DNA of 64,000 nt from Bradyrhizobium sp. SRS-191 (lineage in GTDB: Bacteria; Pseudomonadota; Alphaproteobacteria; Rhizobiales; Xanthobacteraceae). Position numbers and translations under genes: made by a program. Of the stretch, positions 17,240 through 26,048 are shown piece by piece (positions within the stretch are counted from its first letter, which is position 1; every line of letters starts with the position of its first letter). Below the pieces are notes generated by a model, which was not told where the DNA came from, made no database searches, and saw only the letters and a list, made by a program, of their open reading frames with translations. The stretch covers positions 62,001-126,000 of the forward strand of contig NZ_JANBVS010000010.1 in the NCBI RefSeq assembly GCF_024586915.1, given 5' to 3'.

Positions 17240-18775
17240 TCACAGGCCAACACGCGGAATTTTGTGACTGTCGTATGCAATGGCGATGTTCTTCGTCTCC
17301 ATGTAGAAATCGAACGAATAGTCGCCGCCGTCGCGTCCGATGCCGGAGTTCTTGACGCCCCCGAACGGCGTCGGCAGATGGCGGACATTCTCCGAATTGA
17401 CCCAGACCATGCCCGCTTCGAGATCGCGGGCGACGCGGTGCGCGCGGCCGACGTCACGGGTCCAGATGTAGCCTGTGAGGCCGTAACGCACGTCATTGGC
17501 GATCCGGACCGCCTCCGCCTCATCGCTGAACGGAATCATGGTGAGGACCGGTCCGAAGATCTCCTCCTGTGCAATGCGCATGTCGTTGGCCGCGTGCGTG
17601 AACAGTGTCGGCTCGACATAGTTGCCTGCGCCGTCGCAAGCCCTTCCGCCGCCTGTCGCGACGGTTGCTCCGGCGGCCCGTGCGAGCGCGGGATAGCTCA
17701 GAACCTTCTCGGCATGGCGGGGATGGATCAGCGGTCCGATTTCGGTGGCGGGATCGAGCGGGTGGCCAACCTTGATGGCGGCCACGCGCTCGGCAGCCTT
17801 GGCCGCAAAGGTCTGATAGATCGCTTGTTGCACCAGCGCGCGCGAGGACGATGTACAGCGTTCGCCATTGAGCGAATAGATCATGAAGAGGACCGCATCG
17901 AGCGCGCGATCCAGATCGGCGTCGTTGAAGACGATGACGGGATTCTTGCCGCCCAGCTCGAAATGAACGCGCTTCAAGGTCGCAGCACCTTGCCGCATGA
18001 TGTGCGAACCCGTCGTGGTCTCGCCGACAAAGGCCACCGCCTTGATGGCGTCGTGCTCCGTGAGCGCCCGGCCCGCGCTTTCGCCAAGGCCGTGAACGAG
18101 GTTGACGACTCCGGGCGGCCCGCCATGCGCACGGATGACCTCATCCATGATCTCGGTCAGAACAACTGCCGACAGCGGGCTCCACTCGGCCGGCTTATGG
18201 ACGACCGTGCAGCCCGCGGCCAGCGCCGGCGCGATCTTCCAGGTCGACAACATGAACGGCGTATTCCAGGGCGTGATGACTCCGACGGGCCCGATCGGCT
18301 GGCGCATCGTGTAGTTGATGTGGTCGGCATCGGGCAGCGACTGGCCATCAGCGGCACCAGGCGCCCGATCAGCGTAGAAGCGAAAGTTCTCGGCGCCGCG
18401 CAGCGCCGCCTTGGCCATGTAGCGGATCGGCTGGCCGGTGTCCGAGGACTCGATCAATGCAATTTCGTCCGCTCTCGCCTCGATCGCATCGGCAATGGCG
18501 TGAAGGATCGCGCGGCGCTTCTGACCGGAGACATCACGCCAGATCCGGAATGCATCGGCCGCGGCCCGAGCCGCCTTGTCGACATCGGCGGCATCGCCGG
18601 CAGCGACCGTGCATTGCCTGGCGTTCGTCGTCGGGTCGAGCGTCTCGAAGGTCCGACCGGCCAGGGACACCACGCGCTCGCCATTGATGACGTGCGGCAC
18701 CACGCCCTGCGTGAACCGTTCCAGATATTTGGAGGCTCTCGTCTGGTTCGCAACAAGCGAATTCGGCTCGCTCAT
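17240..18775 (-). CDS. hpaE: 5-carboxymethyl-2-hydroxymuconate semialdehyde dehydrogenase (HpaE type)
   Basis: 511 residues of the aldehyde dehydrogenase superfamily with catalytic Glu273 (FELGGKNP) and Cys307 (NGERCTSSS), NAD-site TPWNTPF and KPAEWSP. The C-terminal GGDYSFDFYMETKN is typical of HpaE rather than of general ALDHs. It oxidises the semialdehyde made by HpaD to 5-carboxymethyl-2-hydroxymuconate. Its stop lies 11 bp before the HpaD ATG, and it starts ten bases after the TPP enzyme ends. Downstream HpaF/G/H homologues are not in this operon; the FAH-family gene at 4056 might supply a later step. Confidence 0.9.
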   Translation of the reverse strand: MSEPNSLVANQTRASKYLERFTQGVVPHVINGERVVSLAGRTFETLDPTTNARQCTVAAGDAADVDKAARAAADAFRIWRDVSGQKRRAILHAIADAIEARADEIALIESSDTGQPIRYMAKAALRGAENFRFYADRAPGAADGQSLPDADHINYTMRQPIGPVGVITPWNTPFMLSTWKIAPALAAGCTVVHKPAEWSPLSAVVLTEIMDEVIRAHGGPPGVVNLVHGLGESAGRALTEHDAIKAVAFVGETTTGSHIMRQGAATLKRVHFELGGKNPVIVFNDADLDRALDAVLFMIYSLNGERCTSSSRALVQQAIYQTFAAKAAERVAAIKVGHPLDPATEIGPLIHPRHAEKVLSYPALARAAGATVATGGGRACDGAGNYVEPTLFTHAANDMRIAQEEIFGPVLTMIPFSDEAEAVRIANDVRYGLTGYIWTRDVGRAHRVARDLEAGMVWVNSENVRHLPTPFGGVKNSGIGRDGGDYSFDFYMETKNIAIAYDSHKIPRVGL

Positions 18776-18785
18776 GTCTGCCTCT

Positions 18786-20429
18786 TCAAGGATTCGAGTT
18801 GCCGCCGACCGGTGCGGGTGGATGGATGAAGGGCCAGGGACTCGCTTCCGACCCCTTTTCGATCGGCACTTCGATCAGTGCCGGCGCGTCGAGATCGAGC
18901 GCCTGCGCCAGCACCTGCTTCAAGGCATCCGGCGACGACACACGATAGCCGCGCATGCCGAAGGACTCGGCGAGCTTCACGAAATCGGGGTTGGTCAGGT
19001 CGGAACCGATGAAGCGCCCGCCATAGGCCTGTCGCTGGTCGCGCAACACATTGCCGTAAGAAGAATTGTTGAAGACGATCGCGACGACGTTGATGCCGTG
19101 ATGCACGGCGGTCGCCATCTCCTGCAGTCCGAACAGAAAGCCGCCGTCGCCGGACACGGAAACCACGGCCTTCTCGGGATGGGCGATCTTGACCCCGAGC
19201 GCCGTATCGTAGCCGAAGCCGAGATTGTCCTGGTAGCCGCAGGTCACATACTGGCGCGGCTCGTAGACGGGGAAGGCGAACCGCGCCGTAAACCCGATCT
19301 GGCTGACCTCTTCGACAAAGAAGCCGTCGGCGGGCAAAACGGCACGAATGGCATCGAGATAGGCGATCTGAGGCTGCACCTCGGAGAACGCAGCGCGCGC
19401 TCTGGCCTTGATGGCGAGGAACTCGCAATGCCGTGATCCCGGCGACGTCCCATCGACTGCCGCGGCCAGCGCCGCAGTCCCGGCCTTTGCGTCCGCAACG
19501 ATCGCGACATCAGGTTTCAGGCGCACCATCTCGGTCGGATCGATGTCGATGCGAATGACCTTCATGCCCGGCGGCAACCACCGCCAGCGCATATATTGCA
19601 GCTCCAGGCGGCTACCGATCCCGATCAAGAGGTCGGTGCGCTTCCAATGCTCGAACGCTGCAACCGAGTTGAGCGCCAGAGGATCATCGTCGGGCATGAT
19701 TCCCTTGCCCGACCGATGCGCCGTCACAGGCGCCTGAAGACGCGCCGCCAGCTCGGCGACCTCCTGCGCGGCCCCCACCGCCCCTCCGCCGACCATGACG
19801 AGCGGATTTTTCGCCTTGGCGATCAGCGCCACGGCTGCGGCGACAGAGTCAGGATCGATCTCCGGCGGCTTGTCCGGTTGACCGACCGCGAGATCGCCTA
19901 CCGGGCCTTTCTTGCCGAAGACATCCCAGGGCGCCTCGACGGCGACGGGACCTTGGCGGCCGGAGAGCATGCGCGTAAACGCGTTCGCCAGGACGGAAGA
20001 GACTTCGCTGGGATGATTGATCCGTTCAGCGCCCTTGGTGAAGCTTCGCAAGGTGGCAAGCTGGTCAGGCAGTTCGTGGAGTTGTCCGCGCCCCTGCCCG
20101 ATCAGATGAGACATGATGTTGCCGGTCACGCACAGCACCGGCGCAGCGGCCCCGAAAGCGGTACAAAGCGCCGCGCTGGAATTCAGCACGCCCGGACCCG
20201 GCACGACCGTGTAGACGCCGGCCCTTCCCGTCGACTTGGCGTAGCCATAGGCCATGTACCCGGCACCTTGCTCGTGGCGGGTATGAATGAAGCGAAGCGC
20301 GTCGCGACGGCCATGGAGCGCATCGTTGAAATCGTACATGTGCGCGCCGGGAATGCCGAAGACCGTATCGACCCCGTGCGCGATCAACGAGCGTGCGACC
20401 TTCTCTCCAACTGTCTCGTGGTCCGTCAT
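18786..20429 (-). CDS. Thiamine pyrophosphate-dependent enzyme, acetolactate synthase-like
   Basis: 547 residues with the three domains of the acetolactate synthase/benzoylformate decarboxylase superfamily. N-terminal Pyr domain: FGIPGAHMYDF with Glu in HTRHEQGAGYMA; central domain from about 190; PP domain with the TPP-Mg motif SGDGGFLFGLQEM ending in IVFNNSSYGN (near 425-455). Not a clear match to IlvB, so decarboxylation or carboligation of a 2-oxo acid is more likely than branched-chain synthesis. As first gene of the TPP-hpaE-hpaD-GlcD-MBL operon, divergent from lysR, it may convert an arylglyoxylate or similar 2-oxo acid to the aldehyde (inference). Confidence 0.85.
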   Translation of the reverse strand: MTDHETVGEKVARSLIAHGVDTVFGIPGAHMYDFNDALHGRRDALRFIHTRHEQGAGYMAYGYAKSTGRAGVYTVVPGPGVLNSSAALCTAFGAAAPVLCVTGNIMSHLIGQGRGQLHELPDQLATLRSFTKGAERINHPSEVSSVLANAFTRMLSGRQGPVAVEAPWDVFGKKGPVGDLAVGQPDKPPEIDPDSVAAAVALIAKAKNPLVMVGGGAVGAAQEVAELAARLQAPVTAHRSGKGIMPDDDPLALNSVAAFEHWKRTDLLIGIGSRLELQYMRWRWLPPGMKVIRIDIDPTEMVRLKPDVAIVADAKAGTAALAAAVDGTSPGSRHCEFLAIKARARAAFSEVQPQIAYLDAIRAVLPADGFFVEEVSQIGFTARFAFPVYEPRQYVTCGYQDNLGFGYDTALGVKIAHPEKAVVSVSGDGGFLFGLQEMATAVHHGINVVAIVFNNSSYGNVLRDQRQAYGGRFIGSDLTNPDFVKLAESFGMRGYRVSSPDALKQVLAQALDLDAPALIEVPIEKGSEASPWPFIHPPAPVGGNSNP

Positions 20430-20672
20430 GGCTTACGCTGCGGTATTGCCGCTCCCGCATTTCCCAGTGTCGCGGCTGCGCGCAGCTCAATTGCAACGAG
20501 GCCGGCGCGCGGCGCCTCCTGAGATTCGATCATCGCTGCCTCCCCGGTGCGAATGCGGACGCCATGGGCTCTCACGCGGCCCCTTGGTGTGCAGGTCGGC
20601 AGCCAATTGCCGCCGACTCCTCGTCGTCCCGCCTGCGACGATCTTTGCTCAGGAGGGCGCCGCACAAAACCG

Positions 20673-20688
20673 ATTGATTCTTTTCAAT
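20673..20688. promoter_or_regulatory. Possible LysR-type binding dyad in the divergent promoter
   Basis: ATTGA-N6-TCAAT is an interrupted palindrome containing T-N11-A, the LysR box form, in an AT-rich patch just before the lysR start and in the promoter gap to the TPP-hpaE-hpaD operon. Support is positional plus symmetry only. Confidence 0.4.
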
Positions 20689-20697
20689 TGATTAGAG

Positions 20698-21681
20698 ATG
20701 CTTAATAATGACGACATGCCCCTGTCGCGCATCACCATCCGTCAATTCGAGGCGCTCGTCGCCGTCGCCGAGACGCTGAGCTTCTCCGCGGCGGGCGAGC
20801 GGCTCGGCTTGACCTCATCGGCCGTCAGCCAGCTCGTCAGCGAGCTGGAGTCGACGGCTGGCTTCCGCGTCTTCGACCGCAGCACGCGGCGGGTGGCGCT
20901 GTCGAGCGCCGGCCGCGACTTTCTCGGCTTTGCCCAGAGCGTCCTGCGGCATGTCCAGCTGGCCGAGACGGCAGCCGCTGACGTCCGCAACCGGGCGGCG
21001 GGGGTCGTGCGCATCGGAGCTCCGCTCGTTCTGGCCAGCGCGGTTCTGCCGGCAGCCGTGCGGGAATTCCGGCGCCAGCGGCCCAACGTGGCGATCCACA
21101 TCCGGGACGTGACCGTCGAGCTGACCGTCGATCGCGTCGCGGCAGGCGATCTCGACCTTGCTGTTGGACCTGACCGCCCGCCGGATCCCGCGGTCAGTGC
21201 CGAGACGATCTTTCAAAGTCCCTGGGTGCTCTGGTGTGCCCCCGACCATCCGATGGCCGCACGAAAGACGCTGCGGTGGGACGATCTGCGCGGCATCACG
21301 CTGGTCGCGGCGAGCCGGGATCACGAGGTCAGCGTCGCCCAGATGCGCCACTCCGATCCAGGGACAAGCTCGACCACATCGCCGCAGATCGTCGAGAACA
21401 TCACCACGGCCTTGGGCATCGCAGCGCAGGGACTCGCGGCGACACCGGCGCCCGCCTATGTCGGCGTCCTCGCGCGCCCGCTCGGACTCACGATGCGCCG
21501 CATCACGAAACCAGAGACGGTTCGTGAGGTGTGCCTGTATCGGCCGGCCAGGCGCTCGATTCCGCCGGCAGCCGAAGCGTTCGGCGAATTTCTCATTCCC
21601 TGGATCCGAAACTGGAGTGCTGAGACGAGCCCCTCGAAGCCGAGCGCCCCATCGTCCCGGCCGCGACGCAAACGATACTGA
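20698..21681 (+). CDS. LysR-family transcriptional regulator
   Basis: 327 residues: N-terminal winged HTH (about 8-66; LSFSAAGERLGLTSSAVSQLVSELE) and a periplasmic-binding-like effector domain (about 95-300). The first ATG at 20698 or the second at 20716 (MPLSRITIRQF) could be used; neither has a good ribosome site, and the second gives the more typical LysR N-terminus. Divergent from the TPP-hpaE-hpaD-GlcD operon and therefore its likely activator. The Ser/Pro/Arg-rich C-terminal tail after about residue 305 is unusual for the family and may be disordered. Confidence 0.9.
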   Translation: MLNNDDMPLSRITIRQFEALVAVAETLSFSAAGERLGLTSSAVSQLVSELESTAGFRVFDRSTRRVALSSAGRDFLGFAQSVLRHVQLAETAAADVRNRAAGVVRIGAPLVLASAVLPAAVREFRRQRPNVAIHIRDVTVELTVDRVAAGDLDLAVGPDRPPDPAVSAETIFQSPWVLWCAPDHPMAARKTLRWDDLRGITLVAASRDHEVSVAQMRHSDPGTSSTTSPQIVENITTALGIAAQGLAATPAPAYVGVLARPLGLTMRRITKPETVREVCLYRPARRSIPPAAEAFGEFLIPWIRNWSAETSPSKPSAPSSRPRRKRY

Positions 21682-21817
21682 TCGAGCTCGGCAGCCCGCC
21701 CCCCTTCTTGGGTTCGCCTCGCCGCGGAAGACTTCATCCGACGAGCTCTGCGGCGAACGCTGAAGGCCTCAGAACTGGACAGTTGCGCTCACCCTGACCT
21801 ATGTTCGCGACGGGAGG

Positions 21818-22594
21818 ATGGCGATGAAAATAAGCACAAAGAAGCAGCGCGTGCTGTCCGGCATCATCGGGATGCTTTCTGCCGAGCACGCGAGCAATCA
21901 GGAACTGAGAAGCGCAATCGGCCCGCTTTTGCTTGATCTTCTCGATGCCGATTTCTATGCGTCCTACGCCTGGAACACGCAGAAGGAAGCGTTCGAGCTC
22001 GGTGTATCCGTCAATCTGGACGATGCCTGCGTCCTGAACTACGAACGCCATTTTCAGCATCGCCATAGGGCTGGATTGTCCCGCTGGATGCGTCAGGGCG
22101 TAACGCCCGTCAGCGCGCTGATCTCTCACTCCGACCTGATGAAGACGGAGATCTACAACGAGTTCCTACGTCCATTTGGACACCACTATGGCATCAATCT
22201 TTTCGCCTTCGATGGACAGGAGAGCATTGGCGACGTCAGGATATGGCGGACAAACGGACGCCCCGATTTCGACGCCAACGATGTTGGGCTTCTGAGCTTG
22301 ATTGAACCGGGATTCGTCCAGGCGCTCAAACGCACGGCGCCTTCGATAACAGCAGGAGCAAGGCCAGGCATTCCGGTCAAGCTGTCGCCGCGCGAGGCGG
22401 CCGTCGCTGAGCTCGCCGCGAATGGCCTGTCCGACAAGGAAATCGCCCGGAACCTCAACGTGAGCTTTGCGACGGTCAGGGCTCATCTCGACAAGGCATT
22501 CGCCAAGCTCGGAGTTCGCAACCGGACACAGCTCGCGCGTCTGCTGCACCGGGCCGACGCCGAACGCGACGCGCCGTGCAGCGTCACACACTGA
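21818..22594 (+). CDS. LuxR-type helix-turn-helix regulator
   Basis: 258 residues. The C-terminal GerE/LuxR helix-turn-helix is clear (LSPREAAVAELAANGLSDKE, then LNVSFATVRAHLDKAFAKLG, near 188-240). The N-terminal about 170 residues are not an autoinducer-binding domain or a response-regulator receiver that I recognise; they may be a GAF-like small-molecule sensor. An ATG at 21818 or 21824 can start it. It lies upstream of and parallel to the ABC transporter operon, with a perfect dyad in between, so local control of uptake genes is the simplest reading. Confidence 0.82.
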   Translation: MAMKISTKKQRVLSGIIGMLSAEHASNQELRSAIGPLLLDLLDADFYASYAWNTQKEAFELGVSVNLDDACVLNYERHFQHRHRAGLSRWMRQGVTPVSALISHSDLMKTEIYNEFLRPFGHHYGINLFAFDGQESIGDVRIWRTNGRPDFDANDVGLLSLIEPGFVQALKRTAPSITAGARPGIPVKLSPREAAVAELAANGLSDKEIARNLNVSFATVRAHLDKAFAKLGVRNRTQLARLLHRADAERDAPCSVTH

Positions 22595-22667
22595 CCGGCT
22601 CGGACGTGAGAGGCTTGATCGCCGGCGAGACCGCAAAAACCAGAGTCCGATAGATATCCCAACCTCG

Positions 22668-22691
22668 CACCTCCCCAATCTTGGGGAGGTG
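22668..22691. promoter_or_regulatory. Perfect 24-bp dyad upstream of ABC operon
   Basis: CACCTCCCCAA-TC-TTGGGGAGGTG: two perfect 11-bp arms around 2 bp, 57 bp before the ABC substrate-binding gene and 73 bp after luxR. LuxR-family dimers bind sites of this length and symmetry, so an operator is plausible. As RNA it could also form a 9-bp stem with a 6-nt loop and act as a terminator for luxR, though no U-run follows. Confidence 0.55.
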
Positions 22692-22748
22692 GTTTGACCT
22701 GCGCCCGCTGCTATCGTTGCGGAAATTTCCGAACAAGCGGGTTCCACG

Positions 22749-23693
22749 ATGCGAGCTGCCGTTCCCACTCTTCTCAAGATGATGCTGGCGGCTCTCGCGG
22801 TCCAGCTGTCGATGACCGGCCTTGCCGCGGCTCAGACCAAGATCACGATCGGCGTGCCACCGGTGCCCGAATTCGTGCTGCCGATGATCGCGGTCGAGAA
22901 GGGCTACTTCAAGGATCACGGCATCGACGCCACGATCAAGATCATTCCCGGCGGGCAATCGATGCCCGCTGCGCTGCAGTCCGATTCCCTCCAGATCGCG
23001 GCGCTGAGTACGGCGTCCCTGATCCAGGTGACTGACAGCGGCCTCGATCTCGTGGTCGTCTCGGGCGGCGCGATCGCCTCTGTCGATGACACCAATTACG
23101 GGATCGTGGCCGGCGCAAATTCCGAAATTGAGAAGCCGGAAGATTTTATCGGCAAGAGGATCGGGACGCCGGGCCTGGGAAGCTTCTTTCATATCATGGC
23201 GCGCGAATGGTTTCGGCGAAAAGGCGTCGATTGGAAGAAGATCACCTTCGTCGAAAGCACTTTTCCGCAACTCGGCGACCTCTTGAAGGCTCGGACGGTG
23301 GACGCTGTGCTCTCGACAAACCCGTTTCTGCAGCGCGCCGCCATACCGGGGATCGGCGGCAAGGTCTTCTATATCGCGGCCGACCTCCCCGACCGGCTTC
23401 CGCCGTTCGTCTATGCTGGCAGCAGGTCCTGGGCCGACGCGCACCGCGAGGCAGCCACCGGCTTCAAGCGCGCGATGGACGAGGCGATCGCCTTTCAACA
23501 GCACGACCTGCCGGCTGCGCTCGAGATCTTCGGCAAATACGTGAAGATGCCTCCGGAGGTGCTGAAGACGCTGACGATCAACAAGCTTGATACCAACGTC
23601 ACTCCGCAACAGGTCCAGCTGTGGGTCGACATGATGGACAAGCAGGACATGCTGCGCAATTTCAAGTCACCCGACGCGCTCTTCCTGAAATGA
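22749..23693 (+). CDS. ABC transporter substrate-binding protein, NMT1/SsuA-like
   Basis: 314 residues with a signal peptide (about 1-28, cut near AAA-QTK). The fold is that of NMT1/THI5-, SsuA- and TauA-like binding proteins: VPEFVLPMIAVEKGYFKDHG at the start of the mature chain, then KIIPGGQSMPAAL and GKRIGTPGLGSFFH. These bind sulfonates, taurine, pyrimidine precursors or aromatic acids; the ligand here is not determined. It overlaps the ATPase gene through an ATGA junction, making a four-gene import operon. Confidence 0.88.
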   Translation: MRAAVPTLLKMMLAALAVQLSMTGLAAAQTKITIGVPPVPEFVLPMIAVEKGYFKDHGIDATIKIIPGGQSMPAALQSDSLQIAALSTASLIQVTDSGLDLVVVSGGAIASVDDTNYGIVAGANSEIEKPEDFIGKRIGTPGLGSFFHIMAREWFRRKGVDWKKITFVESTFPQLGDLLKARTVDAVLSTNPFLQRAAIPGIGGKVFYIAADLPDRLPPFVYAGSRSWADAHREAATGFKRAMDEAIAFQQHDLPAALEIFGKYVKMPPEVLKTLTINKLDTNVTPQQVQLWVDMMDKQDMLRNFKSPDALFLK

Positions 23694-24493
23694 ACCAGAT
23701 GACCTCCCGGTTCGCGCCTTCCGCAGCGGCTTGCGCGGTGCCCGCTATTGCGTTCGACAAGATCCGACTGGATTTGGGCGGCAAGTGCGTCGTTGACGAC
23801 CTATCGTTTTCGGTCGCTCCTGGCGAGTTCGCTTGCGTCGTCGGTCCTTCCGGTTGCGGCAAGACGACTTTGCTTCGACTGGTGACGGGCTTGCTGTCGC
23901 CGACCCGAGGCACTGTCCATCGCCTTGGCGCATTCGTCGGCGGACCGTCGCCCGACGTGGCGATCGTGTTTCAGGACTATGGGCGCGCCTTGCTGCCGTG
24001 GCGCACCGCCGCAGGGAATGTTGCCTTGGCGCTGGAGGCGATGGGGACGCCACGACTTGAACGCGCCGCGCGCGCTGCCGCTCTCCTCGACAAGGTCGGT
24101 CTCGCCGGGCATGGCGATAAATATCCTGCGCAAATGTCGGGTGGCATGCAGCAGCGCGTGCAGATCGCCCGGTGCCTGGCTCAGGAGCCGCGCATCCTCC
24201 TGATGGACGAGCCGTTCGGTGCCCTCGATGCACTGACCCGCCAGGCTCTCCAGGACGAGATCGCGATGCTGGTGAGGGATAGCGGCGCGACCGCCCTCTT
24301 CGTGACCCATGATCTCGATGAAGCCATCTATCTCGGCGACCGGGTGTTCGCGCTTCAGGCCAATCCAGGCCGCCTGGCTCAGGTGATCGACGTCGCCTTG
24401 CCGAGGCCCCGCGACCAACTTGGAACGCGGGAGCAGCCGGAATTCCTGCGCCTTCGCCACGTGCTGTTCGACCATGTCCAGAACACGCATTGA
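23690..24493 (+). CDS. ABC transporter ATP-binding protein, SsuB/TauB type
   Basis: 267 residues. Walker A VGPSGCGKTT (near 60-69), Q-loop FQDYGRALLPWR, signature MSGGMQQRVQIARCL, Walker B RILLMDEPFGALD and switch His in FVTHDLDEAIYL are all present. The ATG at 23690 overlaps the preceding TGA. An N-terminal extension of about 20 residues precedes the ATPase core. It energises the two permeases that follow. Confidence 0.93.
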   Translation: MNQMTSRFAPSAAACAVPAIAFDKIRLDLGGKCVVDDLSFSVAPGEFACVVGPSGCGKTTLLRLVTGLLSPTRGTVHRLGAFVGGPSPDVAIVFQDYGRALLPWRTAAGNVALALEAMGTPRLERAARAAALLDKVGLAGHGDKYPAQMSGGMQQRVQIARCLAQEPRILLMDEPFGALDALTRQALQDEIAMLVRDSGATALFVTHDLDEAIYLGDRVFALQANPGRLAQVIDVALPRPRDQLGTREQPEFLRLRHVLFDHVQNTH

Positions 24494-25256
24494 TCCCGTC
24501 CTGCGCGCCTTACCGGCCTGGCTGGTCCCGCTCGCAATGCTTGCCGTCACCGAGTTCGCCATGCGCGCCTCGGGCATCGAGAGCGACGGGCTCGCACGGC
24601 CGAGTGAGGTTGCGACCGCGCTGCTCGGCCTGATCGGTAATGGCGAGATTGTCCTGCGAACGGCGGAGACAATCGGGGCCGTCACCATTGGGGTTGCCGT
24701 CGGGGGCACGCTCGGCTTGCTGCTCGGCGTGTGGATGGGCCTCTCACCCACGGCGGCACGGCTCGCTTCCCTAACGGTCGAACTGGTTCGCCCGATTCCG
24801 CCGGTGGCGATCATTCCCTTGATGATGCTGATCTACGGACTTGGCATCAAAATGGAAGCAGCGATCATCGCCTTTGCATGCTTCTGGCCGATGCTGCTCC
24901 TGAGCCGCGACGCCGTGCTCGGGGTCGAGCCGCAATTGATCGAAGTCTCCCGTATGCTCGGCCTTCCACGCCGCCAGCAAATCACCAAGATTGCCTTGCC
25001 CGCGGCGCTTCCGCGAATCTTCGCGGCGCTGCGGCTGACCCTCGGCATCGCGTTGATCGTCGCAGTGACGACCGAGATTGCTGCCAACCCGATCGGCATC
25101 GGCTACGCGATCATCTCCGCCGGGCTCAGTCTCCGTCCCGAGGTGATGTACGCTTTCCTTTTTTGGCTCGCCATCCTCGGATGGCTGCTCAATACGGGTC
25201 TAGTCGCGATGCATCAGCACCTGTTCGGCGCTGCGTATGGCGAGGCGCCGAGATGA
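24474..25256 (+). CDS. ABC transporter permease, SsuC/TauC type (first)
   Basis: 260 residues with about six membrane helices and the cytoplasmic EAA-like coupling loop (EVSRMLGLPRRQQITKIALPA, near 160-180). The start at 24474 lies inside the end of the ATPase gene (20-base overlap), which suggests translational coupling. Partner of the second permease, with which it probably forms a heterodimeric pore. Confidence 0.88.
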   Translation: MSRTRIDPVLRALPAWLVPLAMLAVTEFAMRASGIESDGLARPSEVATALLGLIGNGEIVLRTAETIGAVTIGVAVGGTLGLLLGVWMGLSPTAARLASLTVELVRPIPPVAIIPLMMLIYGLGIKMEAAIIAFACFWPMLLLSRDAVLGVEPQLIEVSRMLGLPRRQQITKIALPAALPRIFAALRLTLGIALIVAVTTEIAANPIGIGYAIISAGLSLRPEVMYAFLFWLAILGWLLNTGLVAMHQHLFGAAYGEAPR

Positions 25257-26014
25257 ACAACTGGTTGCTGCGCGCGGGCTCGATCCTCTTGACCTCGGTG
25301 GTTCTTCTGCTGTGGCAGCTGGTGACGGCCACCGGACTCGTCCGGCCCATCTTCATGCCGACGCCCGCCGCAACATTTGTCGACCTCTGGCGCGGCTTGA
25401 CCCAAGGCGACCTGCTGGCTCTCACGATGTCGACCATGCAACGCATGATCTTCGGCTGGTTGTTGGCGTCGCTCGGCGGCGTCCTGCTTGGTGCTCTGAT
25501 CGGCCTGTCGTCCCGTGCGCGCTATTGGCTCAGCCCCACGCTCGAGCTGCTTCGTCCACTTCCTGCGTCGACACTTCTCCCCGTCGGCATTGCGCTGTTC
25601 GGACTACATCCGCAGATGCTGCTTGGCATCATCGCGTTTGGCGCAATCTGGCCTGTGCTGCTGCCTACCATCCACGGCTTCAGCTCGATCGAGCCAAGGC
25701 TCCGCGAGGTTGCCAAGACTCTCCGCATCGGCCCCCTGGCCTTCGCGTTGAAGTTCGGACTGCCCAACGCGCTCCCCGACATCATCGCGGGAATGCGGCT
25801 GTCACTGACCGCCTGTCTGATCATCACTGTGGTCGGCGAAATGATAACGGCGCAGCAAGGGCTGGGCTCCACCATCATCATGGCGGCGCGCTCGTTTCGA
25901 AGCACCGATCTTTATGCCGGGATCGTGCTGCTCGGCGTGGTCGGTGCGGCCAACAATGCGCTTCTTGGGCTCCTCGAAATTGGGCTCACGCCGTGGCGTA
26001 CGGCTCGGACATGA
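25253..26014 (+). CDS. ABC transporter permease, SsuC/TauC type (second)
   Basis: 253 residues beginning MNNWLLRAGSILLTSVVLLL at an ATG that overlaps the previous stop by four bases. About six membrane helices; the coupling loop reads EVAKTLRIGPLAFALKFGLPNA (near 150-170). Two different permease subunits in one operon are less usual than the SsuC homodimer and suggest a specialised substrate. A long in-frame reading upstream of this ATG is only the opposite register of the first permease gene. Confidence 0.87.
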   Translation: MNNWLLRAGSILLTSVVLLLWQLVTATGLVRPIFMPTPAATFVDLWRGLTQGDLLALTMSTMQRMIFGWLLASLGGVLLGALIGLSSRARYWLSPTLELLRPLPASTLLPVGIALFGLHPQMLLGIIAFGAIWPVLLPTIHGFSSIEPRLREVAKTLRIGPLAFALKFGLPNALPDIIAGMRLSLTACLIITVVGEMITAQQGLGSTIIMAARSFRSTDLYAGIVLLGVVGAANNALLGLLEIGLTPWRTART

Positions 26015-26048
26015 TCTTGTAATTCTCTCTTCGAAAAGGCCCTAGCCG

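Noticed and set aside
24731..25252. Long N-terminal extension of the second permease
   Set aside because: It is another register of the first permease; the ATG at 25253 overlaps the previous stop and begins a proper membrane helix.
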